64,000 nt of DNA from Burkholderiales bacterium 70-64 (GCA_001898645.1 MKUQ01000012.1:62001-126000); one strand, 5' to 3'; positions 28,799-35,872 are shown, counted from the stretch's first letter. The notes: generated by a model not told the origin, from the letters alone. A program made the numbers and translations.

Positions 28799-28836
28799 AT
28801 CCCGGTTATACGTCGCCGTCGCCAAACAATCTAATC

Positions 28837-28883
28837 GTGTTCGTCTGTGCCGCTGGTGGCGCAGCGTGGTTAAGGACGAACAC
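28837..28883 (+). promoter_or_regulatory. Inverted repeat / leader hairpin before the excisionase gene
   Basis: Perfect 9-bp arms GTGTTCGTC (28837-28845) and GACGAACAC (28875-28883) enclose a second weaker stem (TGTGCC with GGCGCA). The right arm ends two bases before the excisionase ATG. It could be an operator or an RNA hairpin controlling excisionase translation. Confidence 0.5.
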
Positions 28884-28885
28884 AC

Positions 28886-29017
28886 ATGCAACGACTTGTT
28901 CACACTGTCCCGCAGGCCTCCGAGGCCGCGCAAACGGGACGAACGAAGCTCTACGCGGAAATCGCAGCCGGACGGCTTCGCGTCGTCAAGGTCGGCAGAA
29001 AGACGCTGAGGCGGTGA
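28886..29017 (+). CDS. Tiny excisionase / AlpA-like helix-turn-helix protein
   Basis: A 43-residue protein: MQRLVHTVPQASEAAQTGRT, then KLYAEIAAGRLRVVKVGRKT LRR. The ASEAAQTGRTKLYAEIAAGR part is the winged-helix recognition region shared by AlpA/excisionase-type DNA-binding proteins (usual form EAARLLGIGRTKLYxLIAAG). Relatives normally continue about 15-20 residues past the GRRTL motif, so this copy is short at the C-terminus, ending at LRR. It may be truncated but still folded. Its stop overlaps the next start as TGATG. In satellites, AlpA-type proteins control excision and expression. The gene is small and easily missed; domain similarity and tight coupling support it. Confidence 0.72.
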   Translation: MQRLVHTVPQASEAAQTGRTKLYAEIAAGRLRVVKVGRKTLRR

Positions 29018-29175
29018 TGAACGAGCCGCAGCGCGATCTGAAGCCTTGCCCGTTCTGCGGCGGGCCGGCATCACTCTCACCGATGATGCTGTCACCAAAG
29101 GTGAAGGTGTCGCTCTGGTGGAAGGTGCGGTGCGACTCGTTCCACTGCGGCGGTACCCCCCTCTGGGAACCGTAG
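29017..29175 (+). CDS. Lar-like zinc-ribbon protein (restriction alleviation family)
   Basis: A 52-residue protein, MNEPQRDLKPCPFCGGPASL, with a CPFCGG knuckle near residues 11-16 and a second cysteine pair in RCDSFHCGGTPLW. This is the layout of small phage Lar/restriction-alleviation-type proteins, whose founding member in Rac prophage moderates host type I restriction. Function here is inferred from the motif only. The ATG overlaps the excisionase stop (TGATG), and its own TAG is immediately followed by the capsid ATG, so it is part of the head-gene transcript. Confidence 0.68.
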   Translation: MNEPQRDLKPCPFCGGPASLSPMMLSPKVKVSLWWKVRCDSFHCGGTPLWEP

Positions 29176-30417
29176 ATGAACCTTCAGACGATCCGCGAGC
29201 AGCGCGCCGGCCACGTTGCCGAGATGCGCACGATGCTCGCCAAGGCCGAGGGCGAGAAGCGCTCGCTGTCGGCAGACGAACAAGCCGCCTTCGACACACT
29301 GAAGTCGAAGATCACCGACCTGGAATCGCAGGAGGCGCGCGCGCAATTCCTGCTCGACGCCGAGCGCCGGATGATGGGTACGCCGGCCGGCGGCGGTGAT
29401 CGTTCCTTCGCGGATCTCGAACGCCGCGTCAACGTGCTCGACGTGCTGCGTGCCGGCATGGAAGGCCGAGCGCTCGACGGAGCCGCCGCCGAGTACTCGC
29501 GCGAGACCGAGCGTCGCACCGGGCGCAAGGCGCAGGGCGTGTTCGTGCCGCTGGCTGCGCTCGAGCAGCGCGTGAGCACGACCACCTCGGTAAGCGATAT
29601 CGTGCCGACCGACCACCGGCCGGACCAGTACATCTCGCCGTTGCGCAATGCGCTGCTGGCGCGTCGGCTGGGCGTGCGCGTGCTCTCGGGCCTGAGCGGC
29701 AACGTCTCGATTCCGAAGCACGGCTCCGGCCTGACGGTCGGATGGGTTGCCGAGAACAGCGCGCTGACGCCGAGCGACATGTCGTTCGATTCCGTGATGC
29801 TTTCGCCGCGGCACGCGGGCGGGCTCACCGAACTGTCGCGCCAACTGATCCAGCAGTCGAGCCCCGACATCGAGCGGCTGGTGCGCGAGGATCTGGCCGC
29901 GATGCTGGCGCAGGCGATCGACTCGGCGCTCATCAAGGGCGGCGGCGCGAACGAACCCGACGGCGTACTCGCGTCGGTCGGCACCAGCGGGGTCCAGTCG
30001 GGCACGCTCGCGACGCCGACCTGGGCTCAAGTGCTCGGCATGATCGAGATGGCCGAGCTCGAGAACGCGCCGGTGTCGTCCTGGCTCACGCACCCGGAAG
30101 TAGCCACGAAGCTGCGCGGCACGCTCAAGGCAACGGGCCTGCCGGGCTACCTGCTCGAAAACGGGCACATGGCCGAGCGGCCGGTATACGTCACGAATCA
30201 GGTTCCCGCGACTGGCTCGCCGGCCACCGGCACCGTGATCCTCGGCGACTGGTCGCAGGCGATTCTCGGGATCTGGAGCGAAGTCGACATCCTCGTGAAC
30301 CCGTTCGCCGAGACGGCGTACACGAAGGGGAACGTGCTGGTTCGCGCGATGTCGACCGTCGACGTGGCGCTGCGTCACCCGCAGGCGTTCGTCGTCGCGG
30401 ACGACGTGGCGATCTGA
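29176..30417 (+). CDS. HK97-family phage major capsid protein
   Basis: A 413-residue major head protein. The N-terminal 70 residues form a charged coiled coil (ERRMMG end), the delta scaffold domain that is removed by the prohead protease. The HK97-fold core follows with SDIVPTDHRPDQYISPLRNA, RLGVRVLSGLSGNVSIPKHG, AHQ-type AMLAQAIDSALIKGGGANEP and the C-terminal RHPQAFVVADDVAI. The length is normal. It is the first of the head genes, with the protease second, the opposite of typical phages. The next gene overlaps by one base (TGATG). No separate scaffold gene is needed in this family. Confidence 0.93.
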   Translation: MNLQTIREQRAGHVAEMRTMLAKAEGEKRSLSADEQAAFDTLKSKITDLESQEARAQFLLDAERRMMGTPAGGGDRSFADLERRVNVLDVLRAGMEGRALDGAAAEYSRETERRTGRKAQGVFVPLAALEQRVSTTTSVSDIVPTDHRPDQYISPLRNALLARRLGVRVLSGLSGNVSIPKHGSGLTVGWVAENSALTPSDMSFDSVMLSPRHAGGLTELSRQLIQQSSPDIERLVREDLAAMLAQAIDSALIKGGGANEPDGVLASVGTSGVQSGTLATPTWAQVLGMIEMAELENAPVSSWLTHPEVATKLRGTLKATGLPGYLLENGHMAERPVYVTNQVPATGSPATGTVILGDWSQAILGIWSEVDILVNPFAETAYTKGNVLVRAMSTVDVALRHPQAFVVADDVAI

Positions 30418-30926
30418 TGACGCTCGAGCGACGCGGCGCGGCCGGCGCGGTGTCGGCGAAGGGCCGGCACCTTGTCGGCTACGCCGCGCGATTCGGCGTG
30501 CAGACGAACATCGGTTCCTTCCGCGAGCGCATCGCACCGGGCGCGTTCGCCGCCTCGCTCGCTTCCGGGCGCGACATACTCGCGCTGGTCGATCACGATC
30601 CGAAGGCGCTGCTCGGGCGCACGCGATCGGGCACGTTGATGCTGAAGGAAGACGCCGATGGACTTGCTTTCGATCTGGCTCTACCTGACACGCGGTCCGC
30701 TGCTGACCTGCTGGCACTGGCCGAGCGCGGCGACATCGGCGGCATGTCTTTCGGGTTCGTGGCGCGTGAGGATCACTGGACTGGCGATCTTCGCGAACTG
30801 CGCGCTGTAGAGCTTCACGAAATCTCGGTCGTCCAATCGTGGCCGGCATACGAGCAGACGACGGTCGCGGTGCGCGCCAGGCACGCCGAGCACGACCTGC
30901 GCCGGCTGTGGCTGCTGACCGTATGA
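30417..30926 (+). CDS. HK97-family prohead protease
   Basis: A 169-residue serine protease (U35 type) that cuts the delta domain from capsid subunits during head maturation. Catalytic His60 lies in ALVDHDPKALLGRT and Ser111 in RGDIGGMSFGFVAR. The VELHEISVVQSWPAYEQT stretch gives the third conserved region. The N-terminus VGYAARFGVQTNIGSFRERI APGAF is characteristic. The start overlaps the capsid stop by one base and its stop overlaps the portal start (ATGA), so stoichiometric expression is coupled. The sequence is complete and not truncated. Confidence 0.93.
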   Translation: MTLERRGAAGAVSAKGRHLVGYAARFGVQTNIGSFRERIAPGAFAASLASGRDILALVDHDPKALLGRTRSGTLMLKEDADGLAFDLALPDTRSAADLLALAERGDIGGMSFGFVAREDHWTGDLRELRAVELHEISVVQSWPAYEQTTVAVRARHAEHDLRRLWLLTV

Positions 30927-32062
30927 AGTTCCTGCGACGACTCTTCGAACGCCGCTCGACGAACCAGGCACCCGGCGGCGATTCGTACTGGCAGGACTTC
31001 TCCGCGTTACGTAGTAACGCAGTGACGCCGCAGAAGGCCGAGAGCATCTCGGCAGTGTACGCCTGCGTCGCGGCCATCAGCGAGACGATCGCATCCCTGC
31101 CGCTGATCCTGTACAGGCGCGCCGCGTACGACGACCGGGAGCGCGCCACCGATCATCCGCTGTACCGCGTTCTTCACGACGCGCCGAACGAGCAGCAGAC
31201 CGCGCTCGAGTTCCGCGAGCAGATGCAGGCGGCGGTGCTCCTGCGCGGAAACGCCTTCGCCGAGATTCGATTCGGCTGGGACGGTCAGGTGCGCGAACTC
31301 GTGCCGATCCACAACGATCGCGTCAACGTCATCGAATTGGACAGCGGCCGACTCGGGTACGACGTGCTCGACACGAAGGGCCGGATGCACCGGCTCGTGG
31401 CCGAGGAAGTCTTTCACCTGCGCCATCGCTCGGAGAACGGCGCCGTCGGCGTCTCGCCGATCACGGCCGCGCGCGAAGTGCTCGAGCTGGCTCTGCAGGA
31501 GCGCGACCATGGCGTCGCCACCTTCCGCAACGGCACGAAGCTGTCCGGCATCCTGCAAACGCCTGCGCACCTGTCCGACGCGCAGTTGCAGAGCCTGCGC
31601 GATACCTGGGCGCAACGCTACAGCGACACGGCGAACGCTGGAAAGACGGCGGTGCTCGGCGCTGGCATGGAATTCAAGCCGGTGTCGATGACGCTCGAAG
31701 ATGCCGAGTGGATCGCGGCGCGGCAATTCAGCGTCGAAGAAGTCGCGCGCCTGTTCCGCGTGCCGCCGACCGTCATCGGCGATCTGAGGCATGGCAACTA
31801 CTCGAACAGCGTCGAGATGTCGCGCGTCTTCGTGACGATGACCTTGCGCCGGCACCTGGCCGCGTGGGAGCAGGCCATCTCGCGACAGCTGCTCACCGAG
31901 GCAGGCAGGCGAACGTACTTCGCCGAGCACTCGGTCGAAGGGCTGCTGCGCGGCGACTCGACTACCCGCGCCGCGTTCTACGAACGAGGGATCGCCGATG
32001 GATGGCTCGACGTGGACGAAGTGCGTCGACTCGAAAACCTTCCTGCTCGGCAGGCAGCATGA
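30923..32062 (+). CDS. Phage portal protein (HK97 family)
   Basis: A 379-residue portal subunit, twelve of which form the ring at the head vertex through which DNA enters. The N-terminus MKFLRRLFERRS leads to AVYACVAAISETIASLPLILYRR (the typical VxACVxxIaxxiaxLPl opening). HDAPNEQQTALEFREQMQAA VLLRGNAFAEI follows, and near the end RLFRVPPTVIGDLRHGNYSN, all family hallmarks. An ATGA overlap joins it to the protease. The length is slightly short for HK97 portals (about 400-420), mainly in the C-terminus. The following gene overlaps its stop (ATGA) and is an HNH nuclease. Confidence 0.93.
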   Translation: MKFLRRLFERRSTNQAPGGDSYWQDFSALRSNAVTPQKAESISAVYACVAAISETIASLPLILYRRAAYDDRERATDHPLYRVLHDAPNEQQTALEFREQMQAAVLLRGNAFAEIRFGWDGQVRELVPIHNDRVNVIELDSGRLGYDVLDTKGRMHRLVAEEVFHLRHRSENGAVGVSPITAAREVLELALQERDHGVATFRNGTKLSGILQTPAHLSDAQLQSLRDTWAQRYSDTANAGKTAVLGAGMEFKPVSMTLEDAEWIAARQFSVEEVARLFRVPPTVIGDLRHGNYSNSVEMSRVFVTMTLRRHLAAWEQAISRQLLTEAGRRTYFAEHSVEGLLRGDSTTRAAFYERGIADGWLDVDEVRRLENLPARQAA

Positions 32063-32463
32063 AGCGGCCGATTCTGCACCTGCCGAAGCGAGCGAACCCG
32101 ACCGGGCGCACGGCCGATCCGCGTCGAACGATCCCGCTCAACACGGCGAGATGGCAGCGGCTGAGGGCACTGGTACTCGCCGAGCATCCGCTGTGTGCGC
32201 ACTGCTTCGCCCTCGGACGAGTGGCGTTGGCCACCGACGTTGACCACGCCGACGGCAACCCCGGGAACAACGCGCGCGGCAACCTGCAAAGCCTCTGCCA
32301 CGCGTGCCACTCGCGCAAGACCGGGCGCGAGCGCGCGGGGCTGCCTGCGGACCACGGCTGCGACGTGAACGGCTGGCCGCTCGATCCCGGGCATCCGTGG
32401 AACGAAAAATCGCCAGCAACCGAGCGAGTCCAGACCGACCGTGCTCCCTCGATTCACCGCTAA
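32059..32463 (+). CDS. HNH endonuclease (packaging-associated)
   Basis: A 134-residue HNH nuclease. Zinc cysteines are in HPLCAHCFALG (Cys46, Cys49) and LCHACHSRKT (Cys80, Cys83), and the HNH core in VDHADGNPGNNARGNLQSLC, with His63 and Asn75 conserved. Such proteins sit next to terminase genes in HK97-like phages and help the large terminase cut DNA at cos sites. It overlaps the portal gene by 4 bases and lies just before the small terminase, as in HK97-type cos phages. That suggests the element is packaged by a cos mechanism. Confidence 0.92.
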   Translation: MKRPILHLPKRANPTGRTADPRRTIPLNTARWQRLRALVLAEHPLCAHCFALGRVALATDVDHADGNPGNNARGNLQSLCHACHSRKTGRERAGLPADHGCDVNGWPLDPGHPWNEKSPATERVQTDRAPSIHR

Positions 32464-32473
32464 CCGAGACGCC

Positions 32474-32920
32474 ATGAAGCCCCGACAGCGACGCTCCGAC
32501 AGCATCACGGCGGCCGTTGTGGCCGCTCAGAACGCCGCACAAGCGCCGATCGAGCCCCCGGAGCACGTCACCCTGCCCGAAGCGGCTGCGCCGTTCTGGC
32601 GGGCTCTGATGCTCAATCGCCCGCGTGACCGCTGGAACGATGCGGATCTCGCCGTCGCCGCGCATCTCGCCCGGGCGCAGGCCGATGCAGAACGCCTGCA
32701 ACGCGAGATCGACGCCGAAGGCGACCTGCTCGGCGAGAAGCTCAATCCGAAGCATCGCCTGCTCGAGACCATCATCAAGCGCATCGTGCTCCTGTCGCGC
32801 ACGCTGAACGTCCATGCCGACGCCACGGTCGGGCGCGCTGCCGACCAGGTGAAGCCGTTGCATCTCGAACAGCAGGCTCGCGCCATCGAGCGCGACGACT
32901 TGATCCCGCTGATGCAATGA
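32474..32920 (+). CDS. Phage terminase small subunit (P27 family-like)
   Basis: A 148-residue packaging protein that recognises element DNA and recruits the large terminase. The N-terminus MKPRQRRSDSITAAVVAAQN is basic. A helical core follows with LPEAAAPFWRALMLNRPRDR WNDADLAVAAHLARAQAD. A linker GEKLNPKHRLLETIIKRIVL ends in a second helical region with TLNVHADATVGRAADQ. This layout matches P27-type small terminases. The ATG at 32474 was preferred over an in-frame GTG inside the HNH gene. Its stop overlaps the large terminase start (ATGA). Because it sets packaging specificity, it is key to whether this element packages itself. Confidence 0.85.
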   Translation: MKPRQRRSDSITAAVVAAQNAAQAPIEPPEHVTLPEAAAPFWRALMLNRPRDRWNDADLAVAAHLARAQADAERLQREIDAEGDLLGEKLNPKHRLLETIIKRIVLLSRTLNVHADATVGRAADQVKPLHLEQQARAIERDDLIPLMQ

Positions 32921-34428
32921 CCCGCGCCGGGCGGATCATCGCCTTCATCGAGCGTTACTGCGTCACGCCCGAGGGCGCGCACGTCGGCGAGCCGCTGCGC
33001 CTTGCCGAGTTCCAGAAGCGGTTCATCCGCGAGGTGTACGACAACCCCGCCGGCACGCGGCGCGCGTACCTGAGCATCGCGCGGAAGAACGGCAAGTCGG
33101 GCCTGATTGCTGGCCTGCTGCTCGCGCATCTCGTCGGACCCGAGGCGAAGTTGAACTCGCAGATCGTCAGCGGCGCGATGTCCCGAGACCAAGCCGCGCT
33201 CGTCTTCGGGCTGGCGGCGAAGATGGTGCGCCTCTCCGAGAAGCTCTCGCAGATCGTGCGCATCGTGCCGAGCGGCAAACGCCTGATCGGCCTGCCGCTG
33301 AACGTCGAGTATCGAGCGCTCGCGGCCGAGGGCAAGACGGCGCACGGGCTTTCTCCGGTGCTGGCGATCCTCGACGAGGTGGGGCAGGTGCGCGGACCGC
33401 ACAGCGACTTCATCGACGCGATCACGACGAGCCAAGGCGCGCACGACTCGCCGCTGCTGATCGCCATCTCGACGCAGGCGGCGAGCGATGCCGATCTGTT
33501 CTCGCTGTGGCTGGACGACGCCGAAGCCTCGAACGACCCGCGCATCGTCTCGCACCTCTACGCGGCGCCCGAGGACTGCGATCTGATGGACGCCGACGCC
33601 TGGCGTGCGGCGAACCCGGCGCTCGGGATCTTCCGTTCCGAGGACGACCTGCGCGAGCAGTTGACGCAGGCCGGGCGGATGCCCAGCGCGGAGAACGCGG
33701 CGCGGAACCTGCTGCTCAATCAACGGGTGTCCACCGACGCGCCCTTCGTCTCGCCGGCCGTCTGGGCGTCCTGCGCAGGCGACGTGCTGCCGTTCGACGC
33801 CGATACGCCGGTCTTCGGCGGGCTGGATCTGTCGGCGCGCACCGACCTGACGGCGCTGGTGCTCGTGGGCAAGGTGGCCGGCGTCTGGCAGGTGGTGCCG
33901 CACTTCTGGACGCCGAAGACCGGGCTTGCCGATCGGGAGCGCCGGGACCGCGCGCCATACGTCACCTGGGCGCGGCAAGGCTTCCTGCGCACGACGCCGG
34001 GGGCGAGCGTCGATTACGAGCACGTCGCGACCGACATCGCCGGCATCGTGGCGGGGCTGAACCTGCAGGCGGTTGCGTTCGACCGCTGGCGCATCGACGT
34101 GCTGCGGCGCGAGTTCGAGCGCATCGGCTGCTCGCTGCCGCTGGTGGAGTGGGGGCAGGGCTACAAGGACATGGCGCCGGCGCTCGATGCGCTCGAAGCC
34201 GAGCTGCTCAATGCGCGCATCGCGCACGGCGACCATCCGGTGCTGCGCATGTGCGCGGCCAATGCCGTGGTGGTGAAAGACCCGGCCGGCTCGAGGAAGC
34301 TGGACAAGGCCCGCACGACCGGGCGCATCGACGGCATGCAGGCGCTCGCGATGGCGATCGGCGCGGCGGCGGCGACCGAGGTCACGCAGCCGATCACCAG
34401 CATCGAGCAGTTGATCGCCTTCGTATGA
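32917..34428 (+). CDS. Phage terminase large subunit (HK97/P27 family)
   Basis: A 503-residue packaging motor and nuclease. The ATPase has Walker A ARKNGKS (55-61, in YLSIARKNGKSGLIAG) and Walker B LAILDEVGQV (Asp153, Glu154), with the coupling motif AISTQAA near 188. The nuclease domain begins VFGGLDLSARTDLTALVLVG with the metal aspartate, and the GYKDMAPALDALE segment and final GRIDGMQALAMAIGAAA follow family pattern. All motor residues are present. The start overlaps the small terminase stop, and the stop overlaps the next small gene (ATGA). Full length argues against a decayed prophage. Confidence 0.94.
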   Translation: MTRAGRIIAFIERYCVTPEGAHVGEPLRLAEFQKRFIREVYDNPAGTRRAYLSIARKNGKSGLIAGLLLAHLVGPEAKLNSQIVSGAMSRDQAALVFGLAAKMVRLSEKLSQIVRIVPSGKRLIGLPLNVEYRALAAEGKTAHGLSPVLAILDEVGQVRGPHSDFIDAITTSQGAHDSPLLIAISTQAASDADLFSLWLDDAEASNDPRIVSHLYAAPEDCDLMDADAWRAANPALGIFRSEDDLREQLTQAGRMPSAENAARNLLLNQRVSTDAPFVSPAVWASCAGDVLPFDADTPVFGGLDLSARTDLTALVLVGKVAGVWQVVPHFWTPKTGLADRERRDRAPYVTWARQGFLRTTPGASVDYEHVATDIAGIVAGLNLQAVAFDRWRIDVLRREFERIGCSLPLVEWGQGYKDMAPALDALEAELLNARIAHGDHPVLRMCAANAVVVKDPAGSRKLDKARTTGRIDGMQALAMAIGAAAATEVTQPITSIEQLIAFV

Positions 34429-34619
34429 AGACGGTGCGTCAGCAGGAGATGGAAGCGCAACTGCGCGCCGAGATCGCGCAGCGCGGCCTGCGCATCGAGC
34501 AGCACGGAAAGGCGGTGCGCGTGGTCGGCGTCGGGGTCGACGTTATGGCATCCCGGCTGACGTACATCACGGTGCGCGATCTGGAACCGATCTCTACCCC
34601 TGCCGGTGGGGCCGCGTGA
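34425..34619 (+). CDS. Small hypothetical protein after terminase
   Basis: A 64-residue soluble protein, MKTVRQQEMEAQLRAEIAQR then GLRIEQHGKAVRVVGVGVDV and a Thr/Pro/Gly-rich tail. It has an N-terminal amphipathic helix and a beta-strand-like middle. I do not recognise a family. It overlaps the terminase stop as ATGA, so it is the last gene of the coupled head-gene block. It could be a connector or packaging accessory, but nothing in the sequence proves that. Confidence 0.6.
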   Translation: MKTVRQQEMEAQLRAEIAQRGLRIEQHGKAVRVVGVGVDVMASRLTYITVRDLEPISTPAGGAA

Positions 34620-34766
34620 GCGGGTTGCCGGACACGGATCAGACGGTGAGTGCCGTGTCATGAGAAAACCCCGTCAGCCGGCGGTGCTCGCTTTTCCACG
34701 GGCGCGCGGCCGGTATCCGACATCTGACTCTGCTACGATGACTCCGTGTGTCGGTTTCCGGTGGCT

Positions 34767-34880
34767 CGATTCACCGGGTGAATCGCGGCAAGGCATGGCC
34801 TCAATCCCGAGGCCAACAGGGACGGCGCCCGGCACATACGGCCCCCTGCTGGCTTCACCCCTTATGTAGGAGTTGAAGCC
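34767..34880 (+). promoter_or_regulatory. Highly structured leader / candidate regulatory RNA
   Basis: Four consecutive hairpins are visible in 114 bases. The first is a dyad with arms CGATTCACC/GGTGAATCG (34767-34785). The second has arms GGCCTC/GAGGCC (34797-34814) and the third CAGGG/CCCTG (34817-34848). The fourth has arms GGCTTCA (34851-34857) and TGAAGCC (34874-34880), with the AGGAG ribosome site (34868-34872) in its loop and its 3' arm touching the ATG at 34881. It looks like a translation-control element or structured RNA. The rest of the 34620-34880 gap shows no convincing gene. Confidence 0.55.
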
Positions 34881-35072
34881 ATGAATGAGCAAGAGAAGAT
34901 CTGCGCAAGAGTTGCGGAGGCGGCGCGTGCCTTGCTAGGCGAAGAAGCGCAGGCGAACGTGCGCTACGACAGCCAAAAGGAAGTCTGGCAGCTCTGGGTC
35001 GGCACGCGGGTTGAGGACGAAAAGTTCTCACTCCTTACTCTCGCGGAAGCGTGGGGCGTCTCAAACGCCTAA
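34881..35072 (+). CDS. Small hypothetical protein at the element end
   Basis: A 63-residue, mostly acidic soluble protein: MNEQEKICARVAEAARALLG, then EEAQANVRYDSQKEVWQLWV and LLTLAEAWGVSNA. A helix followed by a strand-rich part is likely. No known family is recognised. A good AGGAG ribosome site is 8 bases upstream but lies in the loop of a hairpin that ends at the start codon. Base composition is clearly less GC-rich than the host genes, which supports an element origin. A terminator-like hairpin follows 21 bases after the stop. Confidence 0.6.
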   Translation: MNEQEKICARVAEAARALLGEEAQANVRYDSQKEVWQLWVGTRVEDEKFSLLTLAEAWGVSNA

Positions 35073-35093
35073 GGTAATCTTGTAGTTCTCTTC

Positions 35094-35113
35094 GAGCCGC
35101 CTACGGGCGGCTC
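35094..35113 (+). terminator. Terminator-like hairpin after the last element gene
   Basis: Perfect 8-bp arms GAGCCGCC and GGCGGCTC with a TACG tetraloop lie 21 bases downstream of the small gene at 34881-35072. The following CTTCGT is only weakly T-rich. The rest of 35073-35317 holds no credible gene. Confidence 0.6.
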
Positions 35114-35248
35114 CTTCGTACCTGCTGGTGCTCGACTACCAGTGCGGCGCTGATCGGCGGTGCGGCCAGCACCCTTTCATAGAGAGATCGGGTAGGCATA
35201 CGGGTACATCGGCGGTAAACCGGCCGGAAAGCCTTTACTGGCGCGGCA

Positions 35249-35267
35249 GTTCGACGGCCCCTCTCCC
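35249..35267 (+). other. Candidate decayed right attachment site
   Basis: GTTCGA, three unmatched bases, then CCCCTCTC repeats the tRNA-Ser T-arm/acceptor sequence GTTCGA-N3-CCCCTCTC at 26799-26815 with the same spacing. If real, it is the displaced original 3' end of tRNA-Ser and marks the right end of the element. Three internal mismatches and divergence after the match leave it uncertain. Confidence 0.4.
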
Positions 35268-35277
35268 ACGGCACCAT

Positions 35278-35300
35278 CGGCCCGCTTGGCAGGCGGGCCG
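35278..35300. terminator. GC hairpin after the VOC gene, copy 1
   Basis: Arms CGGCCCGC and GCGGGCCG with a 7-base loop lie 17 bases past the VOC gene stop (minus strand). No T-run follows. A near-identical hairpin lies at 35923-35947, so the VOC region is bracketed by two copies. Confidence 0.55.
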
Positions 35301-35317
35301 GCTTCGATGGATTCCGA

Positions 35318-35764
35318 TCAGCCCTGCGACGGCTTCCAGCCAGCCGGTGGAACGACGTTGATCATCCACGGAACGCCGAATCTGTCGACCAACGAGCCGA
35401 AGCCGGGCGACCAGAAGGTCTCGCCGAACGGCATGACCGCCTTGCCGCCTCCGGACAGTTGATCGAACCAGCGTCGGGCTTCGGCCTTGTCCTCGGTGTG
35501 CAGGGTAACGTCGAAACCGTTCTTGGCCTTGTCGATGTTGGGCGCCCATCCGACGTCCATGTCGGCGCCCATCAGTGCCTGGTCGCCGACATCGAGCCAG
35601 CAATGCATCAGCCAGGTCTTGTACTTCTCGTCGGTGATCGGCATGTCCGGAGGCGCATCGCCATAGGGTATGGCGGCGGTGATCTTTCCGCCCAGGACCT
35701 TGGCGTAGAACTCGAATGCCTCGCGGCACCGGCCCTGGAAGCTCAAGCTGGTCACGATCTTCAT
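35318..35764 (-). CDS. VOC-superfamily (PhnB/glyoxalase-like) protein
   Basis: A 148-residue protein of the PhnB subgroup of the vicinal oxygen chelate fold. MKIVTSLSFQGRCREAFEFY AKVLGGKI is the standard opening (beta strand, then EAFxFYxxVLGG). The second half-module ends WSPGFGSLVDRFGVPWMINV, with the conserved DRFGVxW. These proteins form dimers with edge-to-edge metal or ligand sites and are often of unknown substrate. The ribosome site AAGGAGA is strong. A short leftover of a second, similar protein lies just upstream, so a tandem pair once stood here. It is monocistronic, next to the right end of the satellite element. Confidence 0.9.
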   Translation of the reverse strand: MKIVTSLSFQGRCREAFEFYAKVLGGKITAAIPYGDAPPDMPITDEKYKTWLMHCWLDVGDQALMGADMDVGWAPNIDKAKNGFDVTLHTEDKAEARRWFDQLSGGGKAVMPFGETFWSPGFGSLVDRFGVPWMINVVPPAGWKPSQG

Positions 35765-35799
35765 GGTCGTCTCCTTTCTGATCGGGACTTCGACGCGCG

Positions 35800-35872
35800 T
35801 CAAGCGACATCGAGCTGCCAGGGTACGCCGAAACGGTCGGCGACCCAGCCGAAGCTTGCTGACACAATCCAT
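35800..35872 (-). pseudogene. C-terminal remnant of a second VOC-family gene
   Basis: On the minus strand, about 24 codons in one open frame read SASFGWVADRFGVPWQLDVA and then stop (TGA at 35800-35802). This matches the C-terminus of PhnB-like proteins and the neighbouring gene's FGSLVDRFGVPWMINV. No upstream coding continuation is seen before the acs terminator hairpin, so the rest has been deleted. It is evidence of a deletion between acs and the VOC gene. Confidence 0.7.

Larger units (their letters stand above)
26800..35267 (+). mobile_element. Capsid-forming phage-satellite-like integrated element (about 8.5 kb)
   Basis: The element begins in the 3' end of tRNA-Ser. It holds, all rightward, an integrase, an unknown gene, an excisionase, a Lar-like gene, an HK97-type major capsid protein, prohead protease, portal, HNH endonuclease, small and large terminase, and two small unknown genes. 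No tail, lysis, replication or repressor gene is recognisable. Genes overlap by 1-4 bases through the head block. Base composition and codon choice look less GC-biased than the flanks. The layout resembles capsid-forming phage-inducible islands (cf-PICIs). The right limit is set by a decayed candidate attachment site and is uncertain. Confidence 0.75.

Noticed and set aside
28849-28876. A tRNA D-arm-like stretch (GGCGCAGCGTGGTTAAGG) before the excisionase
   Set aside because: No anticodon or T-arm follows in proper spacing; it is part of the inverted-repeat leader.
34661-34869. A 69-codon frame starting MRKPRQPAVLAF between the terminase block and the last element gene
   Set aside because: It lacks a ribosome site, runs across the structured leader and its translation shows no family or consistent composition.
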